The notes under the pieces: generated by a model
Seen by the model: the letters and a program-made list of their open reading frames with translations, nothing else
The model's database searches: none
Told to the model about the DNA's origin: nothing
In this document: in pieces, positions 32,232-41,544 of the stretch
Layout: each line of letters starts with the position of its first letter
Numbering within the stretch: the first letter of the stretch is position 1
Origin: an uncultured beta proteobacterium
Lineage (GTDB): Bacteria; Pseudomonadota; Gammaproteobacteria; Burkholderiales; SG8-39
Reading direction: 5' to 3'
Assembly: GCA_903928055.1 (NCBI GenBank)
Contig: CAIYPG010000026.1
Location: forward strand, 17,079-81,078
Length of the DNA stretch: 64,000 bases
Position numbers and translations under genes: made by a program

Positions 32232-33191
32232 TCACTGCGCAACGATGCCGGACTCCTTCGCCATCCTGCCCCACATGGCCGCATCCTGCTTGAGGAAAGC
32301 ATCCGATTCATCCACGGTGCGGGGCGTCGGCTCGATGCCGAGGTTGTTCAACTGGTCCGTCACATCCTTGGAACCCAGTGCCTTGATCACCGCCTGGTTG
32401 ATCCTCGCAACGACCGGCCGCGGAATGCCCGCCGGGCCCACCAGCGCGAACCAGGTGGGAACATCCAGCATCGGAAAGCCCGACTCGATGAAGGTCGGCA
32501 CATCGGGAATCAGCGGCTGGCGCTTGGAGCCCGTGACGCCAAGCAGCTGGACCTTGCCCGCCTTGTAATACGACAGGCTGGTCACCAGTGGTGCGAACAG
32601 CACATGGGTGCGCTCTTCGAGAAGGTCCGCCACCGCTGGCACCGTGCCCTTGTAGATCACCATCTCCATCTCGAAACCGCCGGCCTTCTTCATGGAGTTC
32701 AGGAGAAACGAACTGGTGCCTGTCGGTCCGCCGGACGCGGCCGTGTACTGCCCCGGTTTTGCCTTGAACAGCGTGATCGCATCCTTGATGTTCTTCGCCG
32801 GAAGTCCGCGCGCCACCATCAGCGTATAAGGCTGCATGCCGATCATGGCCACCGGGGTCAGCTTGGACAGGGGAACACTGTTCTTCATGGTGTAGAGGTT
32901 GATGGAATAACTGGTGCTGCCCACCGCCAGCGTATATCCGTCGGGGGCCGCGTTGGCCGTGGCCTCGATCGCGATGTTGCCGGAGGCGCCGTCGCGGTTC
33001 GTCGGCACCATGGTCTGGCCCAGCAATTCGGTCGCCTTGGTGGCAATGACGCGGCCGGCCACGTCCACCGCCGTGCCCGGTGGAAACGGCAGATACAGGG
33101 TGATCGGCTTGGCGGGAAATGCCTGCGCCAGCGCACCGGCTGAAAGCAATGCAGATCCCAGGAATGCAATCACCAGCGGCAATCTGTTCAT
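32232..33191 (-). CDS. Bug/TctC-type TTT solute receptor (tandem pair member)
   Basis: 319 residues, with AAGGAGGGG before the ATG. The signal peptide ends AGALAQ, followed by AFPAKPITLYLPFPPGTAVD and NRDGASGNIAIE. Its nearest relative in the window is the adjacent receptor at 31218: both have SYSINLYTMKN/TLKG, MKKAGG-type and DLLEER/EGR segments and a C-terminal Gln. Divergence is substantial, so ligand preferences may differ. It lies between two other Bug genes on the minus strand. Confidence 0.92.
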   Translation of the reverse strand: MNRLPLVIAFLGSALLSAGALAQAFPAKPITLYLPFPPGTAVDVAGRVIATKATELLGQTMVPTNRDGASGNIAIEATANAAPDGYTLAVGSTSYSINLYTMKNSVPLSKLTPVAMIGMQPYTLMVARGLPAKNIKDAITLFKAKPGQYTAASGGPTGTSSFLLNSMKKAGGFEMEMVIYKGTVPAVADLLEERTHVLFAPLVTSLSYYKAGKVQLLGVTGSKRQPLIPDVPTFIESGFPMLDVPTWFALVGPAGIPRPVVARINQAVIKALGSKDVTDQLNNLGIEPTPRTVDESDAFLKQDAAMWGRMAKESGIVAQ

Positions 33192-33263
33192 GTCAGTCCC
33201 CTCCTTGCAGGTATTGGTTGTATCGGCGCTACAGCGTCATTGCGCGCGTGACGAAAATCAATG

Positions 33264-34256
33264 CTAATCCACCTCGATCTTGATGCCGGTTTCCTGAATC
33301 AGCTTGCGATAGCGCCCCGCCTCTTCGGCGATGAACTTCCTGAACTCCTCCGGCGTGCTGCCCACCATGATGGTGGCGTCGGACTCCAGTTTCTTCACCA
33401 CCGCCGGATCCCTGATTGCCTGCGTCCACATGGCGTTCAGTTTTGCAATGACGGGCTGGGGCACCCGCGCCGGTGCCAGCAAACCGGTCCAGCTGGTGTA
33501 CTCGAAGCCCTTCACACCCTGCTCGGCGAGCGTGGGCACATCCGGTGCGGCGGGAACGCGCCGGTCCGTGGTGACCGCGATTGCGCGGAACTTGCCCGAC
33601 TTCACCGTGGGCATGCCGGTGGCCACCGTCACCACCGCAGCCTGCACGCGCCCGGCCATGACATCGACCAGACGCTGACTGGACTGCTTGTAATGCACGA
33701 AGGTCACCTTCGTGTTGGTCATGTAGTGCAGCAATGCCCCCGGCAGATGGGTGGAGCTGCCCACGCCGCTGGTGCCGAAATTGAGTTCGTCCGGATGCGT
33801 CCTCGCATAGTCGATGTATTCCACCGCCGTCTTGAAAGGCGCCGATGGATGGACGACGAGCAGGTAGGCGCGCTTGTCGAGCAGCGTGACGGGCGCGAAG
33901 TCCTTCACGTAGTCGTAGGGCAGGTCAGGATAGACAAAGGGCGTGATCGCAAAACCGTTGTTCTGGGCCAGCAGCGTGTAGCCGTCGGGAACGGCGCGCG
34001 CAACGAGCGCCGTTCCGATCGTGCCGCCCGCCCCGCCCTTCTTGTCGACGATGAAGGTCTTGCCGGTGCTTTCGAGGATGCTCTGCGCGAACATGCGCAT
34101 TTCGGTTTCGATGCCCACCGCTTCATGGGGCACGACGATCATCACCGGCTTGGCCGGATAGGCATCGGCGGACTGGCCGACGGCGAAATGCGGCCACAAC
34201 CCGGCAAGGACGAGCGGCAGGGCAAACGGCCTGACATACCTGTACCTCATGGCCAT
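33264..34256 (-). CDS. Bug/TctC-type TTT solute receptor (ExE/R subgroup)
   Basis: 330 residues. AAGGAGGAG precedes two candidate ATGs, at 34256 and 34250, and I chose the longer. The signal peptide ends HFAVGQSADA. The ligand-loop reads VPHEAVGIETEMRMFAQ, with acidic residues and Arg where others have Gly-Ser/Thr. The same arrangement occurs in the receptors at 51577, 58740 and 60449, defining a subgroup. GGAGGTIGTALVA, PDGYTLLAQN and VTFVHYKQSS are further family blocks. It heads the minus-strand cluster and is divergent from the MFS gene at 34428. Confidence 0.92.
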   Translation of the reverse strand: MAMRYRYVRPFALPLVLAGLWPHFAVGQSADAYPAKPVMIVVPHEAVGIETEMRMFAQSILESTGKTFIVDKKGGAGGTIGTALVARAVPDGYTLLAQNNGFAITPFVYPDLPYDYVKDFAPVTLLDKRAYLLVVHPSAPFKTAVEYIDYARTHPDELNFGTSGVGSSTHLPGALLHYMTNTKVTFVHYKQSSQRLVDVMAGRVQAAVVTVATGMPTVKSGKFRAIAVTTDRRVPAAPDVPTLAEQGVKGFEYTSWTGLLAPARVPQPVIAKLNAMWTQAIRDPAVVKKLESDATIMVGSTPEEFRKFIAEEAGRYRKLIQETGIKIEVD

Positions 34257-34427
34257 CACTCCTCCTTTTTTGAGTTGAGAGCCCAGTACTGCGGATGCGC
34301 AAAGGACATCGCATCGTATTGAACCAGACGCGTTTACGCAAACTGCGGTCCAAAGGCATCCCGGACACGCGTTCCCAGCTTGCGCCTGACTCCATCCGGT
34401 TTGCATCCACCGGCAGATGGCTCTAGC

Positions 34428-35705
34428 ATGGCCCGCATGACGCCCGATACTGAATCGCCCTCCCCGGGCGTCGCCCCCGCCGACATCCGCCCGTCTGCGG
34501 CAAGTCCGGTTGCATGGCGCGCCCTTCCCCCAGGCATCTGGGCCATGGGCTTTGCCTCGCTGTTCATGGACATGTCCTCGGAACTGATCCACAGCCTGCT
34601 GCCGGTGTTCATGGTCACGGGACTGGGCGCATCGATGCTTACCGTCGGCCTCATCGAAGGTGCTGCAGAGGCAACTTCAGCCATCGTCAAGGTGTTCTCC
34701 GGGACGCTCAGCGATTACCTTGGCCGGCGCAAGCTCCTGATGGTGCTTGGTTACGGACTCGCCGCCCTCACAAAGCCGGTATTTCCGCTGGCCGGCTCAA
34801 TCGGCTGGGTGTTCGCCGCGCGCTTCATCGACCGCGTCGGCAAGGGCATGCGCGGCGCACCGCGCGATGCGCTGGTGGCCGAGATCACCGCACCGGCCAT
34901 GCGCGGCGCAGCCTATGGCATGCGCCAGGCACTCGACTCGGTCGGCGCCTTTCTCGGGCCGCTGCTGGCAGTGGCGCTGATGCTGTGGCTCGCGAACGAT
35001 TTCCGCGCGGTGATGTGGTTCGCGGTGGTCCCGGCCTTCATTTCTGTGACGCTGCTCATCGCGTACGTGCGCGAGCCGGAACGCGCGCAGCCGCATGTTC
35101 GCAGTCGCGCGACGCTCACGCTCGCCGACGCGCGAAGGCTGCCCTCGCGATACTGGGTCATCGTGCTGATCGGCGCGGTGTTCACGCTGGCGCGCTTCAG
35201 CGAGGCCTTCCTCGTGCTGCGCGCGCAGGACGTCGGCCTCAACCCCGGCTTCGTCCCGCTGGTGATGATCGTGATGAACGTGTTCTACGCCGGTGCCGCC
35301 TATCCGGCCGGCGCGGCCGCCGATCGCGTCAGCCACCGCACGCTGCTGTTCATCGGGCTTGCATTGCTCGTTGCCGCGGACCTCATCCTGGCGCGTGCCG
35401 CATCACCACTGGCCGCCTTTGCCGGTGCCGCAATGTGGGGATTGCACATGGCCTTCACGCAGGGCCTGCTCTCCAAGCTCGTCGCCGACACCGCGCCGGC
35501 TGACTTGCTCGGCACCGGCTTCGGCCTGTTCAACCTGGTCAGCGGCATCGCCATGCTGCTGGCAAGCGCGATTGCCGGTGCGTTATGGAGCGGATTCGGC
35601 GCATCAGCCACGTTCATCTGCGGCGCGGGCTTCGCGTTGCTGACCGCGGCGGGCCTGCTGTTCTATCGCCCCTTGCATCACCCGCCCCATGGCGCGGGTC
35701 AATGA
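34428..35705 (+). CDS. MFS permease
   Basis: 425 residues from the ATG at 34428; a second Met three codons later is possible, and no strong ribosome binding site was seen. Twelve predicted membrane segments. The MFS loop 2-3 signature appears as GTLSDYLGRRKLLMVLGYG, and loop 4 has RFIDRVGKGMRGAPRDALVAE, a pattern found in a family of putative exporters with a conserved GRG/RGAPRDAL motif. The substrate is unknown. Its stop overlaps the convergent nhaA stop by seven bases. Confidence 0.88.
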   Translation: MARMTPDTESPSPGVAPADIRPSAASPVAWRALPPGIWAMGFASLFMDMSSELIHSLLPVFMVTGLGASMLTVGLIEGAAEATSAIVKVFSGTLSDYLGRRKLLMVLGYGLAALTKPVFPLAGSIGWVFAARFIDRVGKGMRGAPRDALVAEITAPAMRGAAYGMRQALDSVGAFLGPLLAVALMLWLANDFRAVMWFAVVPAFISVTLLIAYVREPERAQPHVRSRATLTLADARRLPSRYWVIVLIGAVFTLARFSEAFLVLRAQDVGLNPGFVPLVMIVMNVFYAGAAYPAGAAADRVSHRTLLFIGLALLVAADLILARAASPLAAFAGAAMWGLHMAFTQGLLSKLVADTAPADLLGTGFGLFNLVSGIAMLLASAIAGALWSGFGASATFICGAGFALLTAAGLLFYRPLHHPPHGAGQ

Positions 35706-37057
35706 CGTCGCGGCCGCGGCGCTATCCACACCAGCCACGCGAGGCCAAGTGCCGCGGACAGCGCCGAACCCATGAGGATGCCGAGCTTGGCCTGTTCCAC
35801 GGCGTCGGCCGAAGTGAAGGCCAGTTGCGCAATGAACAGCGACATCGTGAAGCCGATGCCGGCCAGCCAGGCCGCGCCCAGCAGGTGGCTCCATTGCACG
35901 CCTGACGGCAGCCGCGCCAGTCCGGCGCGCACCGCCAGCCAGCTGAACAGGCTGATGCCGCTGAACTTGCCCAGTGCCAGCCCGCACAGCACGCCCAGCG
36001 TCACCGAATTGGCCAGCGCCCCGCCCCAGGCCACGCCACCGAGGTCGATGCCGGCATTGGACAGCGCGAATACCGGAATGATGAAGAACGTCACCCAGGG
36101 CGCGAGCCCGTGCTCTAGCCGTTGCAGCGGGCTTTGCACGGCGGCGGCGGAATGCTCCATCGCTTCCGCGATGGCGGTCATGCGCCGGTTGCCGAGCGGA
36201 TCATCAGGCGCCTCCGCATCGAGTCGATTCTCCCGGAAGGCCGATTGCAGCTCCACGATGTGCTGACCGAACTGCCCGGCCGTATGCGCCGGACGCGCGG
36301 GAATCACGAAAGCAAGCAGGATACCGGCCAGCGTGGCATGCACCCCGGAGGCATGCACCGCGAACCACAGCAGCAGCCCGACCGCAGCATAGGGCAGCGG
36401 ATGTCGGATGCCGCCGCGATTCAGCAGCAACAGCAGCGCGAACAGCCCGCCGGCCGCCGCCAGCGCATGCAGGTTCATGTCCGCGGTATAGAAGATCGCA
36501 ATGACCAGCACCGCGCCGAGATCATCGGCGATTGCCAGCGCGGTGAGAAAGATGATGAGGTTGCGCGGGATGCGCGAAGCGAGCAGCACCAGGATGCCGA
36601 TTGCAAACGCAATGTCGGTGGCCATGGGAATTCCCCAGCCGGACGCCGTCGGCGTTCCGCCGTTGAACAGCGCATAGGCCAGTGCCGGTGCAACCATGCC
36701 GCCCAGCGCCGCCGCCACTGGCAGTGCCGCATCCTTGAGCGACGACAGTTCACCGACGAGGATTTCGCGCTTCAGTTCCAGGCCCACCATCAGGAAGAAC
36801 AGCGCCATGAGGCCGTCGTTCACCCACTGGTGCAGCGTGAGTTCCATGCGGATCCGGTCGCCCAGATCGATGGCCAGGGGCAGTTCCCAGAAATGATGGA
36901 AGGCACCGCCCGCCGGCCCGGAGGCGATAACAAGCGCGGCAATCGTGGTCAGCACCAGCACGATGCCGCCCGCCGTGGTTCGGCGAAGGAACTGCTCCAG
37001 CGGCGTGAGGAAGCGCCCGAACAGCGGCTCAAGCGGATATTTTTTCTGCGATTCCAT
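35699..37057 (-). CDS. nhaA: Na+/H+ antiporter NhaA
   Basis: 452 residues from the ATG at 37057; an ATG at 37105 would add 16 residues, and neither has a clear ribosome binding site. NhaA is recognised from FLRRTTAGGIVLVLTTIAAL, GLELKREILVGEL, PMATDIAFAIGIL and the paired acidic ligand site ALAIADDLGAVLVIA. Twelve membrane segments are predicted. It exchanges internal Na+ or Li+ for two protons and supports pH and salt homeostasis. A long hydrophilic loop with QSAFRENRLDAEAPDDP is an insertion found in many proteobacterial forms. It is convergent with the MFS gene. Confidence 0.93.
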   Translation of the reverse strand: MESQKKYPLEPLFGRFLTPLEQFLRRTTAGGIVLVLTTIAALVIASGPAGGAFHHFWELPLAIDLGDRIRMELTLHQWVNDGLMALFFLMVGLELKREILVGELSSLKDAALPVAAALGGMVAPALAYALFNGGTPTASGWGIPMATDIAFAIGILVLLASRIPRNLIIFLTALAIADDLGAVLVIAIFYTADMNLHALAAAGGLFALLLLLNRGGIRHPLPYAAVGLLLWFAVHASGVHATLAGILLAFVIPARPAHTAGQFGQHIVELQSAFRENRLDAEAPDDPLGNRRMTAIAEAMEHSAAAVQSPLQRLEHGLAPWVTFFIIPVFALSNAGIDLGGVAWGGALANSVTLGVLCGLALGKFSGISLFSWLAVRAGLARLPSGVQWSHLLGAAWLAGIGFTMSLFIAQLAFTSADAVEQAKLGILMGSALSAALGLAWLVWIAPRPRRH

Positions 37058-37105
37058 CAGCGCATTGTAAAGGTGTCCACCAGGAGAACGATCAAATTCC
37101 GGCAT

Positions 37106-37428
37106 GGTTCCAGTTGCCGGTTGACGATGTCGCCGCGGGTTTCGGTCAGGAATTGATCGCATGCAACATGCTGTGCCGGTCAACACCGAATGTTCTCTCC
37201 CGTCGAATGCAGCACGCCCGGATGGCGAATCATTTTCTTCCCAGTGGCCACTCCGGCTGCGCAGCATGACGCTGCAGACCGCGCTTCAGGCTGGAGCAAG
37301 CCCGGAGCCTGTATCATCCCGCCCAGCAATTCCGCCCACCCCCGGCCCAGGCTCACGCCAGAGGCATCCAATCGATGATCGCAATCAAGACCTCCGTGCC
37401 CGCCGGCGCATCCCGGGCGGCGTAATAA
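37106..37428. other. Intergenic region, nothing recognised
   Basis: About 320 bp between divergently oriented nhaA and a second MFS gene. Open frames here have no domain signature or ribosome binding site. It presumably contains promoters for both directions. Confidence 0.4.
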
Positions 37429-38640
37429 ATGCAGGAAGAATCGCTGACAAGGCAGGCGCCGTTCGTGCGGTACTGGATCGCCCAGACCGCCTCATCCTTC
37501 GGACAGCAGATGCTGGTGCTGGCGCTGGGCTGGCAGCTCTACGACCTCACCAACAGCGCCTTTGACCTGGGACTGGTGGGACTGGCTCAGTTCATCCCGG
37601 CAATCATGCTCGCCCTGGTCGTCGGACAGGTGGCGGACCGCCACGACCGGCGGCGCATCGTGTTCATCTGCGCCCTGGTCAATTGCACTGTGGCCATCGT
37701 CCTTGTGACGGGCAGCCACGGACACTGGCTGAGCCGCGAGATCATCCTTGGCTGCGCCTTTGCGATCGGCGCCATGAAGGCCTTTGAATCACCCGCCATG
37801 TCGGCGTTGCTGCCCGTCCTGGTGAACACACGGTTGCTGCCCAGGGCACTGGCCTCCAGTTCCGCCAGCCGGCAGACGGCCGTGGTGCTCGGCCCGGCAC
37901 TGGGGGGCGTCATTTATCTCCTTGGCCCGCACGTGGTGTATGCGACCAGCGCCGTCTTCTATTTTTCCGCCAGCCTGCTGATCATTGGCGTGAAGGCGCC
38001 AAAGTCGGTGCGACAGCGCGAGCCGGTCAGCCTGAAATCGGTCTTTGGCGGCGTGGCCTACATCTGGGCCAAGCCGGTGATCTTCGGCGCCATCTCGATG
38101 GATCTCTTTGCCATGCTGCTTGGCGGCGCCACTGCGCTGCTGCCGATCTTTGCACGCGACATCCTGCAGACCGGCCCGATCGGCCTCGGACTGCTGCGCG
38201 CCGCGCCGGCGGTCGGCGCGCTGACGACTGCGACCTGGCTGGTGCGCAAACCGATCAGGCGTGGCGTGGGGAAACTCATGTTTGCTTCGGTGGCGGCCTT
38301 CGGCATATTCACCATCGGTTTCGGTGCATCCCGATACTTTCCGCTGTCGCTTGCCATGCTCGCGCTGCTCGGTGCCGCCGACATGGTCAGCCAGGTGATC
38401 CGCTCGTCGCTGGTGCAACTGGAAACACCCAATGAGATGCGCGGCCGGGTCAGCGCCGTCAATTCCATTTTCGTCGGCACCTCCAACCAGCTCGGGCAAT
38501 TCGAGTCCGGGCTCACCGCCGCATGGTTCGGTGCGGCGCCCTCGGTCATGCTGGGCGGCGTGGGCGTCATGCTGGTGGCCGCACTGTGGATGAAGATGTA
38601 TCCCGACTTGCTCAGGCGGGAAGTTCTGACGACCCGGTGA
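37429..38640 (+). CDS. MFS exporter, EntS-like
   Basis: 403 residues. Twelve membrane segments and the MFS_3 (enterobactin-exporter EntS-like) pattern are visible: FVRYWIAQTASSFGQQMLVLALGWQLYD, the loop VADRHDRRRIVFICAL, and later SVVPTKN-like cytosolic loops. EntS-like proteins export siderophores or small molecules. No siderophore biosynthesis gene is present, so the substrate is unknown. The TonB-dependent receptor operon about 1.1 kb further right is on the opposite strand. The start lacks a strong Shine-Dalgarno sequence. Confidence 0.86.
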   Translation: MQEESLTRQAPFVRYWIAQTASSFGQQMLVLALGWQLYDLTNSAFDLGLVGLAQFIPAIMLALVVGQVADRHDRRRIVFICALVNCTVAIVLVTGSHGHWLSREIILGCAFAIGAMKAFESPAMSALLPVLVNTRLLPRALASSSASRQTAVVLGPALGGVIYLLGPHVVYATSAVFYFSASLLIIGVKAPKSVRQREPVSLKSVFGGVAYIWAKPVIFGAISMDLFAMLLGGATALLPIFARDILQTGPIGLGLLRAAPAVGALTTATWLVRKPIRRGVGKLMFASVAAFGIFTIGFGASRYFPLSLAMLALLGAADMVSQVIRSSLVQLETPNEMRGRVSAVNSIFVGTSNQLGQFESGLTAAWFGAAPSVMLGGVGVMLVAALWMKMYPDLLRREVLTTR

Positions 38641-38679
38641 AACCGGGCCGCCGGCGCGCGACAGCGAACCTGATCCAGG

Positions 38680-39732
38680 CTATTCGTTGCCCTTGACAAC
38701 CATGGGGTGGATCGAGAAAACCGCCCGGCTTTTCACATCCACGCTCACCTTGACCCAATGCGCATTCGGGCTGCCGAAGGTTTCCAGGCGTGTAAAGTTG
38801 GGCAGCATGCTGCTTTGCCTCAGCAGCGGCTTGTCCAGCTTGAAGAAATGCGTATCCCCATGCACAAACAGAACCTGCCCCTGGAAGTCTCGTGTTTCTT
38901 CCACCAACTTGTCCAGGAACCGCGTGTAACCATCGCGTGATGCATCCTGCCGTTCATCGAGTTCCTCGGTTTCCGGAATGTCAAAGCCTGGATCGGCCTG
39001 CACCACGATCACGACTCCACGGAAGCGGCTCTTTCTGGCCTGCGCAAATGTTTCATGCATCCACGCGATATTTGCCTCATCCCGCTCCGCGTATTCCTGA
39101 TTTCCAGCCTCGCACTGCTCCGGTGTGCGTGCGCTTTTCTGCCCGCACTCGGCCGCACTGCTGATCTTGTTGTTGTTCGATCCGGGCATGTTGATGCCGG
39201 CAAACACGATCCCTCCGTGCGTGAAGCGCGTATTTTCGACATATTTCTCTCCGGGCCTGCCCTGGTGCTGGAGAGGCATGCGCTTCCTGCCAAAACTTCT
39301 GTTGTCGGAAAACATGGTCTTGCGAATATGGTCGAGCCGCTCAAGCGCGTCATATCCGCCATTGTTCAAACGGTGGCAGTCAGTCCATTCATTGTCTCCG
39401 GGAATATAGACCGCAGGTCTTTTCAGGGTATTGAACATCCCGATCGCATCCGTGTAGACATCGTCGGTGCATTTTGAACTGCCATCCTTGATATCGCCGT
39501 CATAGATTGAAAACAGAATGTCGCTGGCATTCATGTCGGCGATCAAGCGGGGAATTTTCGGCGCGTCGTTTGCCTTGGCGTATGGCATGTCCCCCCACAA
39601 CCCAAAGGAGAAGCGCTGGGCATAACCCGGCATGGAAGCGGTCATGCCCGCGAGCAGGAAAAGCGCGGCGCTGAATCGATGCACAGCACCATGGAAAAAT
39701 GATCGGGGCACATTCAGAACCGGCGTGGACAT
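38680..39732 (-). CDS. Exported calcineurin-like metallophosphoesterase
   Basis: 350 residues from the ATG at 39732. AGGAGA is 16 bases away but only seven from an in-frame TTG at 39741, which may be the real start. The signal segment FSAALFLLAGMTASMPGYAQ is followed by the dinuclear-metal blocks of the metallophosphoesterase fold: GLWGDMPYAK, YDGDIKDGSS, PGDNEWTDC and VHGDTHFFKLDK. The first block lacks the usual D-x-H. It could hydrolyse extracytoplasmic phosphoesters; the substrate is unknown. It stands alone, with the TonB gene ending 54 bp upstream on the same strand. Confidence 0.78.
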   Translation of the reverse strand: MSTPVLNVPRSFFHGAVHRFSAALFLLAGMTASMPGYAQRFSFGLWGDMPYAKANDAPKIPRLIADMNASDILFSIYDGDIKDGSSKCTDDVYTDAIGMFNTLKRPAVYIPGDNEWTDCHRLNNGGYDALERLDHIRKTMFSDNRSFGRKRMPLQHQGRPGEKYVENTRFTHGGIVFAGINMPGSNNNKISSAAECGQKSARTPEQCEAGNQEYAERDEANIAWMHETFAQARKSRFRGVVIVVQADPGFDIPETEELDERQDASRDGYTRFLDKLVEETRDFQGQVLFVHGDTHFFKLDKPLLRQSSMLPNFTRLETFGSPNAHWVKVSVDVKSRAVFSIHPMVVKGNE

Positions 39733-39785
39733 GGCATGCAAGTGATTTCTCCTGTTACAGGAATCATTGGAATGACGAGAATTCT

Positions 39786-40478
39786 TCAACGTGCCCCATT
39801 CAACTCAAACAGAACGTTGACTTGATAGATCTGTGTTTTGCCGAGCAGGGATTCAGGTGGCAACGGATAGTGCGCACCGGCCACCGCCGCAAGTGCCGCC
39901 CGATCAATGAGCCCGATGCCACTGGTCTGGATGATCCTCATCAGGCTGGCAGCGCCATCGCGGAACTCGAACTCGACGCGCGCACGGCCGCGAAAGCCCA
40001 TGGAACGGGCGGCCGGCGGGTAGGTTACGGCAGCCTGGATGGCCGCCTTGACCAGCGCGGCAAATTCCGCCTCCCGGTCAACGGTGGCACTCCTTGCGAC
40101 CGGCGGTGGTGGCTGTGGCGCGGCCGATTCGACGATTGGCGATTCGGCAGCAATCGGCGGAACAGGCTCCTCCCTGGGCTTGGCGGGGGCAGGCGGAGTG
40201 TGCACCGGCGCTGGCGCCTGGAGCGCGACTGTTTTGACCGGAACCGGCAGCGGCTTCTGCTGGGGCCTGGGCTCGGGTTTCGGCGGTGGAGGTTCAGGTT
40301 CGGCAAGAACCACCTCGACGGGCTGAAGATCCGGCCTCGAAACCTTGGCCGTTGCCTGGGCGACGAATACGACCGAAGCACCGACCAGGGCAAACTCGAT
40401 CACCGCAGCCACGACCATTGCGCGACTGGTCGAGAGCGAGTTGGGTGCTGCGCTCTTCCGTTGCACGTTACTGGACAT
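39786..40478 (-). CDS. tonB: TonB-family energy transducer
   Basis: 230 residues from the ATG at 40478, which overlaps the exbD stop by 11 bases. One N-terminal membrane helix (~residues 16-38), then a Pro/Glu/Lys-rich periplasmic spacer (EPEPPPPKPEPRPQQKP and further). The C-terminal TonB domain has TYPPAARSMGFRGRARVEFEF and a terminal beta strand YQVNVLFELN. It transmits proton-motive force from ExbBD to an outer-membrane receptor, presumably the one encoded first in this operon. Confidence 0.88.
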   Translation of the reverse strand: MSSNVQRKSAAPNSLSTSRAMVVAAVIEFALVGASVVFVAQATAKVSRPDLQPVEVVLAEPEPPPPKPEPRPQQKPLPVPVKTVALQAPAPVHTPPAPAKPREEPVPPIAAESPIVESAAPQPPPPVARSATVDREAEFAALVKAAIQAAVTYPPAARSMGFRGRARVEFEFRDGAASLMRIIQTSGIGLIDRAALAAVAGAHYPLPPESLLGKTQIYQVNVLFELNGAR

Positions 40479-40860
40479 TGCGCGTTGCGAGCCCGATCTG
40501 GGTGATTCCGCTCTGTCGGCAGGCATCCATGACCTCGGCCAGCTCCTGCAGGCTGGATGTCGATTCGCCGGCAATGGTCACGACCGTCTTGGGCGATGCC
40601 ACCTGGCGCAACACCGCGCGCAGCCCCTGGATGTTCATGGGCTTCTGATCCACCAACAGCGCTCCGCCGGCATGGATTTCGATAAGCACCTTCGTCGGTG
40701 GCAGCGCTTCCCTGGATGCACTGGAAGGCAGATGTCCGATCAGGCCGCTTGACGGAATCATCTTCAGCGCAATCATCACGAAGAAGACCAGCAGGAATAG
40801 CATGATGTCGATCATTGGGATGATCTCGATCCGGGGCTTGCGCACCTCCAGATAGCGCAT
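40468..40860 (-). CDS. exbD: ExbD/TolR-type biopolymer transport protein
   Basis: 130 residues. A short cytosolic N-terminus with RKPRIEIIPMIDIMLFLLVFF carries the essential membrane Asp in the PMIDIMLFLL helix, and a periplasmic domain follows. It partners ExbB, encoded three bases upstream, to harness proton flow for TonB. TolR is homologous, but the tonB and receptor neighbours favour ExbD. Confidence 0.92.
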   Translation of the reverse strand: MRYLEVRKPRIEIIPMIDIMLFLLVFFVMIALKMIPSSGLIGHLPSSASREALPPTKVLIEIHAGGALLVDQKPMNIQGLRAVLRQVASPKTVVTIAGESTSSLQELAEVMDACRQSGITQIGLATRNVQ

Positions 40861-40863
40861 CAG

Positions 40864-41541
40864 TCAGCTACCCGTTCTTGCCAGGGCCATCTTCGGCTGG
40901 ACCGTATCATTCATTCCGGAGGCACCTGCAAACGCCACCCGGTTGATCAGCATCTGCTTCAGGGTTTCCAGCTGGTGCACCAGCAAACGCGTGCGATTGT
41001 TCAAACCATTCAGAAAGATCAGCCCCAGCATGGCAATGAACAACCCGCTTGCCGTGGCAATCAGTGCTTCGGCAACGCCCCCCGTGACCTGCACGGGGGC
41101 GGTGCCGGCCTCGCTCAACCCTGAAAAGGCATTGAACATGCCCACGATGGTCCCAAACAATCCGAGCAGCGGTGCCAGGGTGACCACGGTATCCAGCACC
41201 CAGAGCGAACGGTCCAGCCTCGGGATGGCATGCATGATGACTTCTTCCAGCCGGTCCGACAGCGCCTGCCGGTCATCCAGTTCCGGATGGGTCAATGCCA
41301 CATCGAGCAGCGCAGCATGCGGAAGCAAGCCGGCCAGGTCACGCTGGCGAACGAGAAGGTCCGTGCGCGCCTTGGGGATGTCCGCCACCGCTTCGTTGAC
41401 CCTCCTGCCTCCGGACATGAGCCGGTACAGAAACCATGCCCTTTCCACGATGACCGTGAGCCCCACCAGCAGCAGCACCAGCATGATGTAGAGCGTCCCG
41501 CCGGACGACCTGGCAAGCCCGATAATGTATTCAACGGTCAT
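40864..41541 (-). CDS. exbB: ExbB/TolQ-type proton channel protein
   Basis: 225 residues with three membrane helices (~17-35, ~120-140, ~160-185). The MotA/TolQ/ExbB core is seen in WVLDTVVTLAPLLGLFGTIVGMF, followed by GVAEALIATASGLFIAML. It forms the pentameric channel of the TonB motor. It starts three bases after the stop of the receptor gene, so receptor, motor and transducer are one transcript. Confidence 0.92.
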   Translation of the reverse strand: MTVEYIIGLARSSGGTLYIMLVLLLVGLTVIVERAWFLYRLMSGGRRVNEAVADIPKARTDLLVRQRDLAGLLPHAALLDVALTHPELDDRQALSDRLEEVIMHAIPRLDRSLWVLDTVVTLAPLLGLFGTIVGMFNAFSGLSEAGTAPVQVTGGVAEALIATASGLFIAMLGLIFLNGLNNRTRLLVHQLETLKQMLINRVAFAGASGMNDTVQPKMALARTGS

Positions 41542-41544
41542 GGA

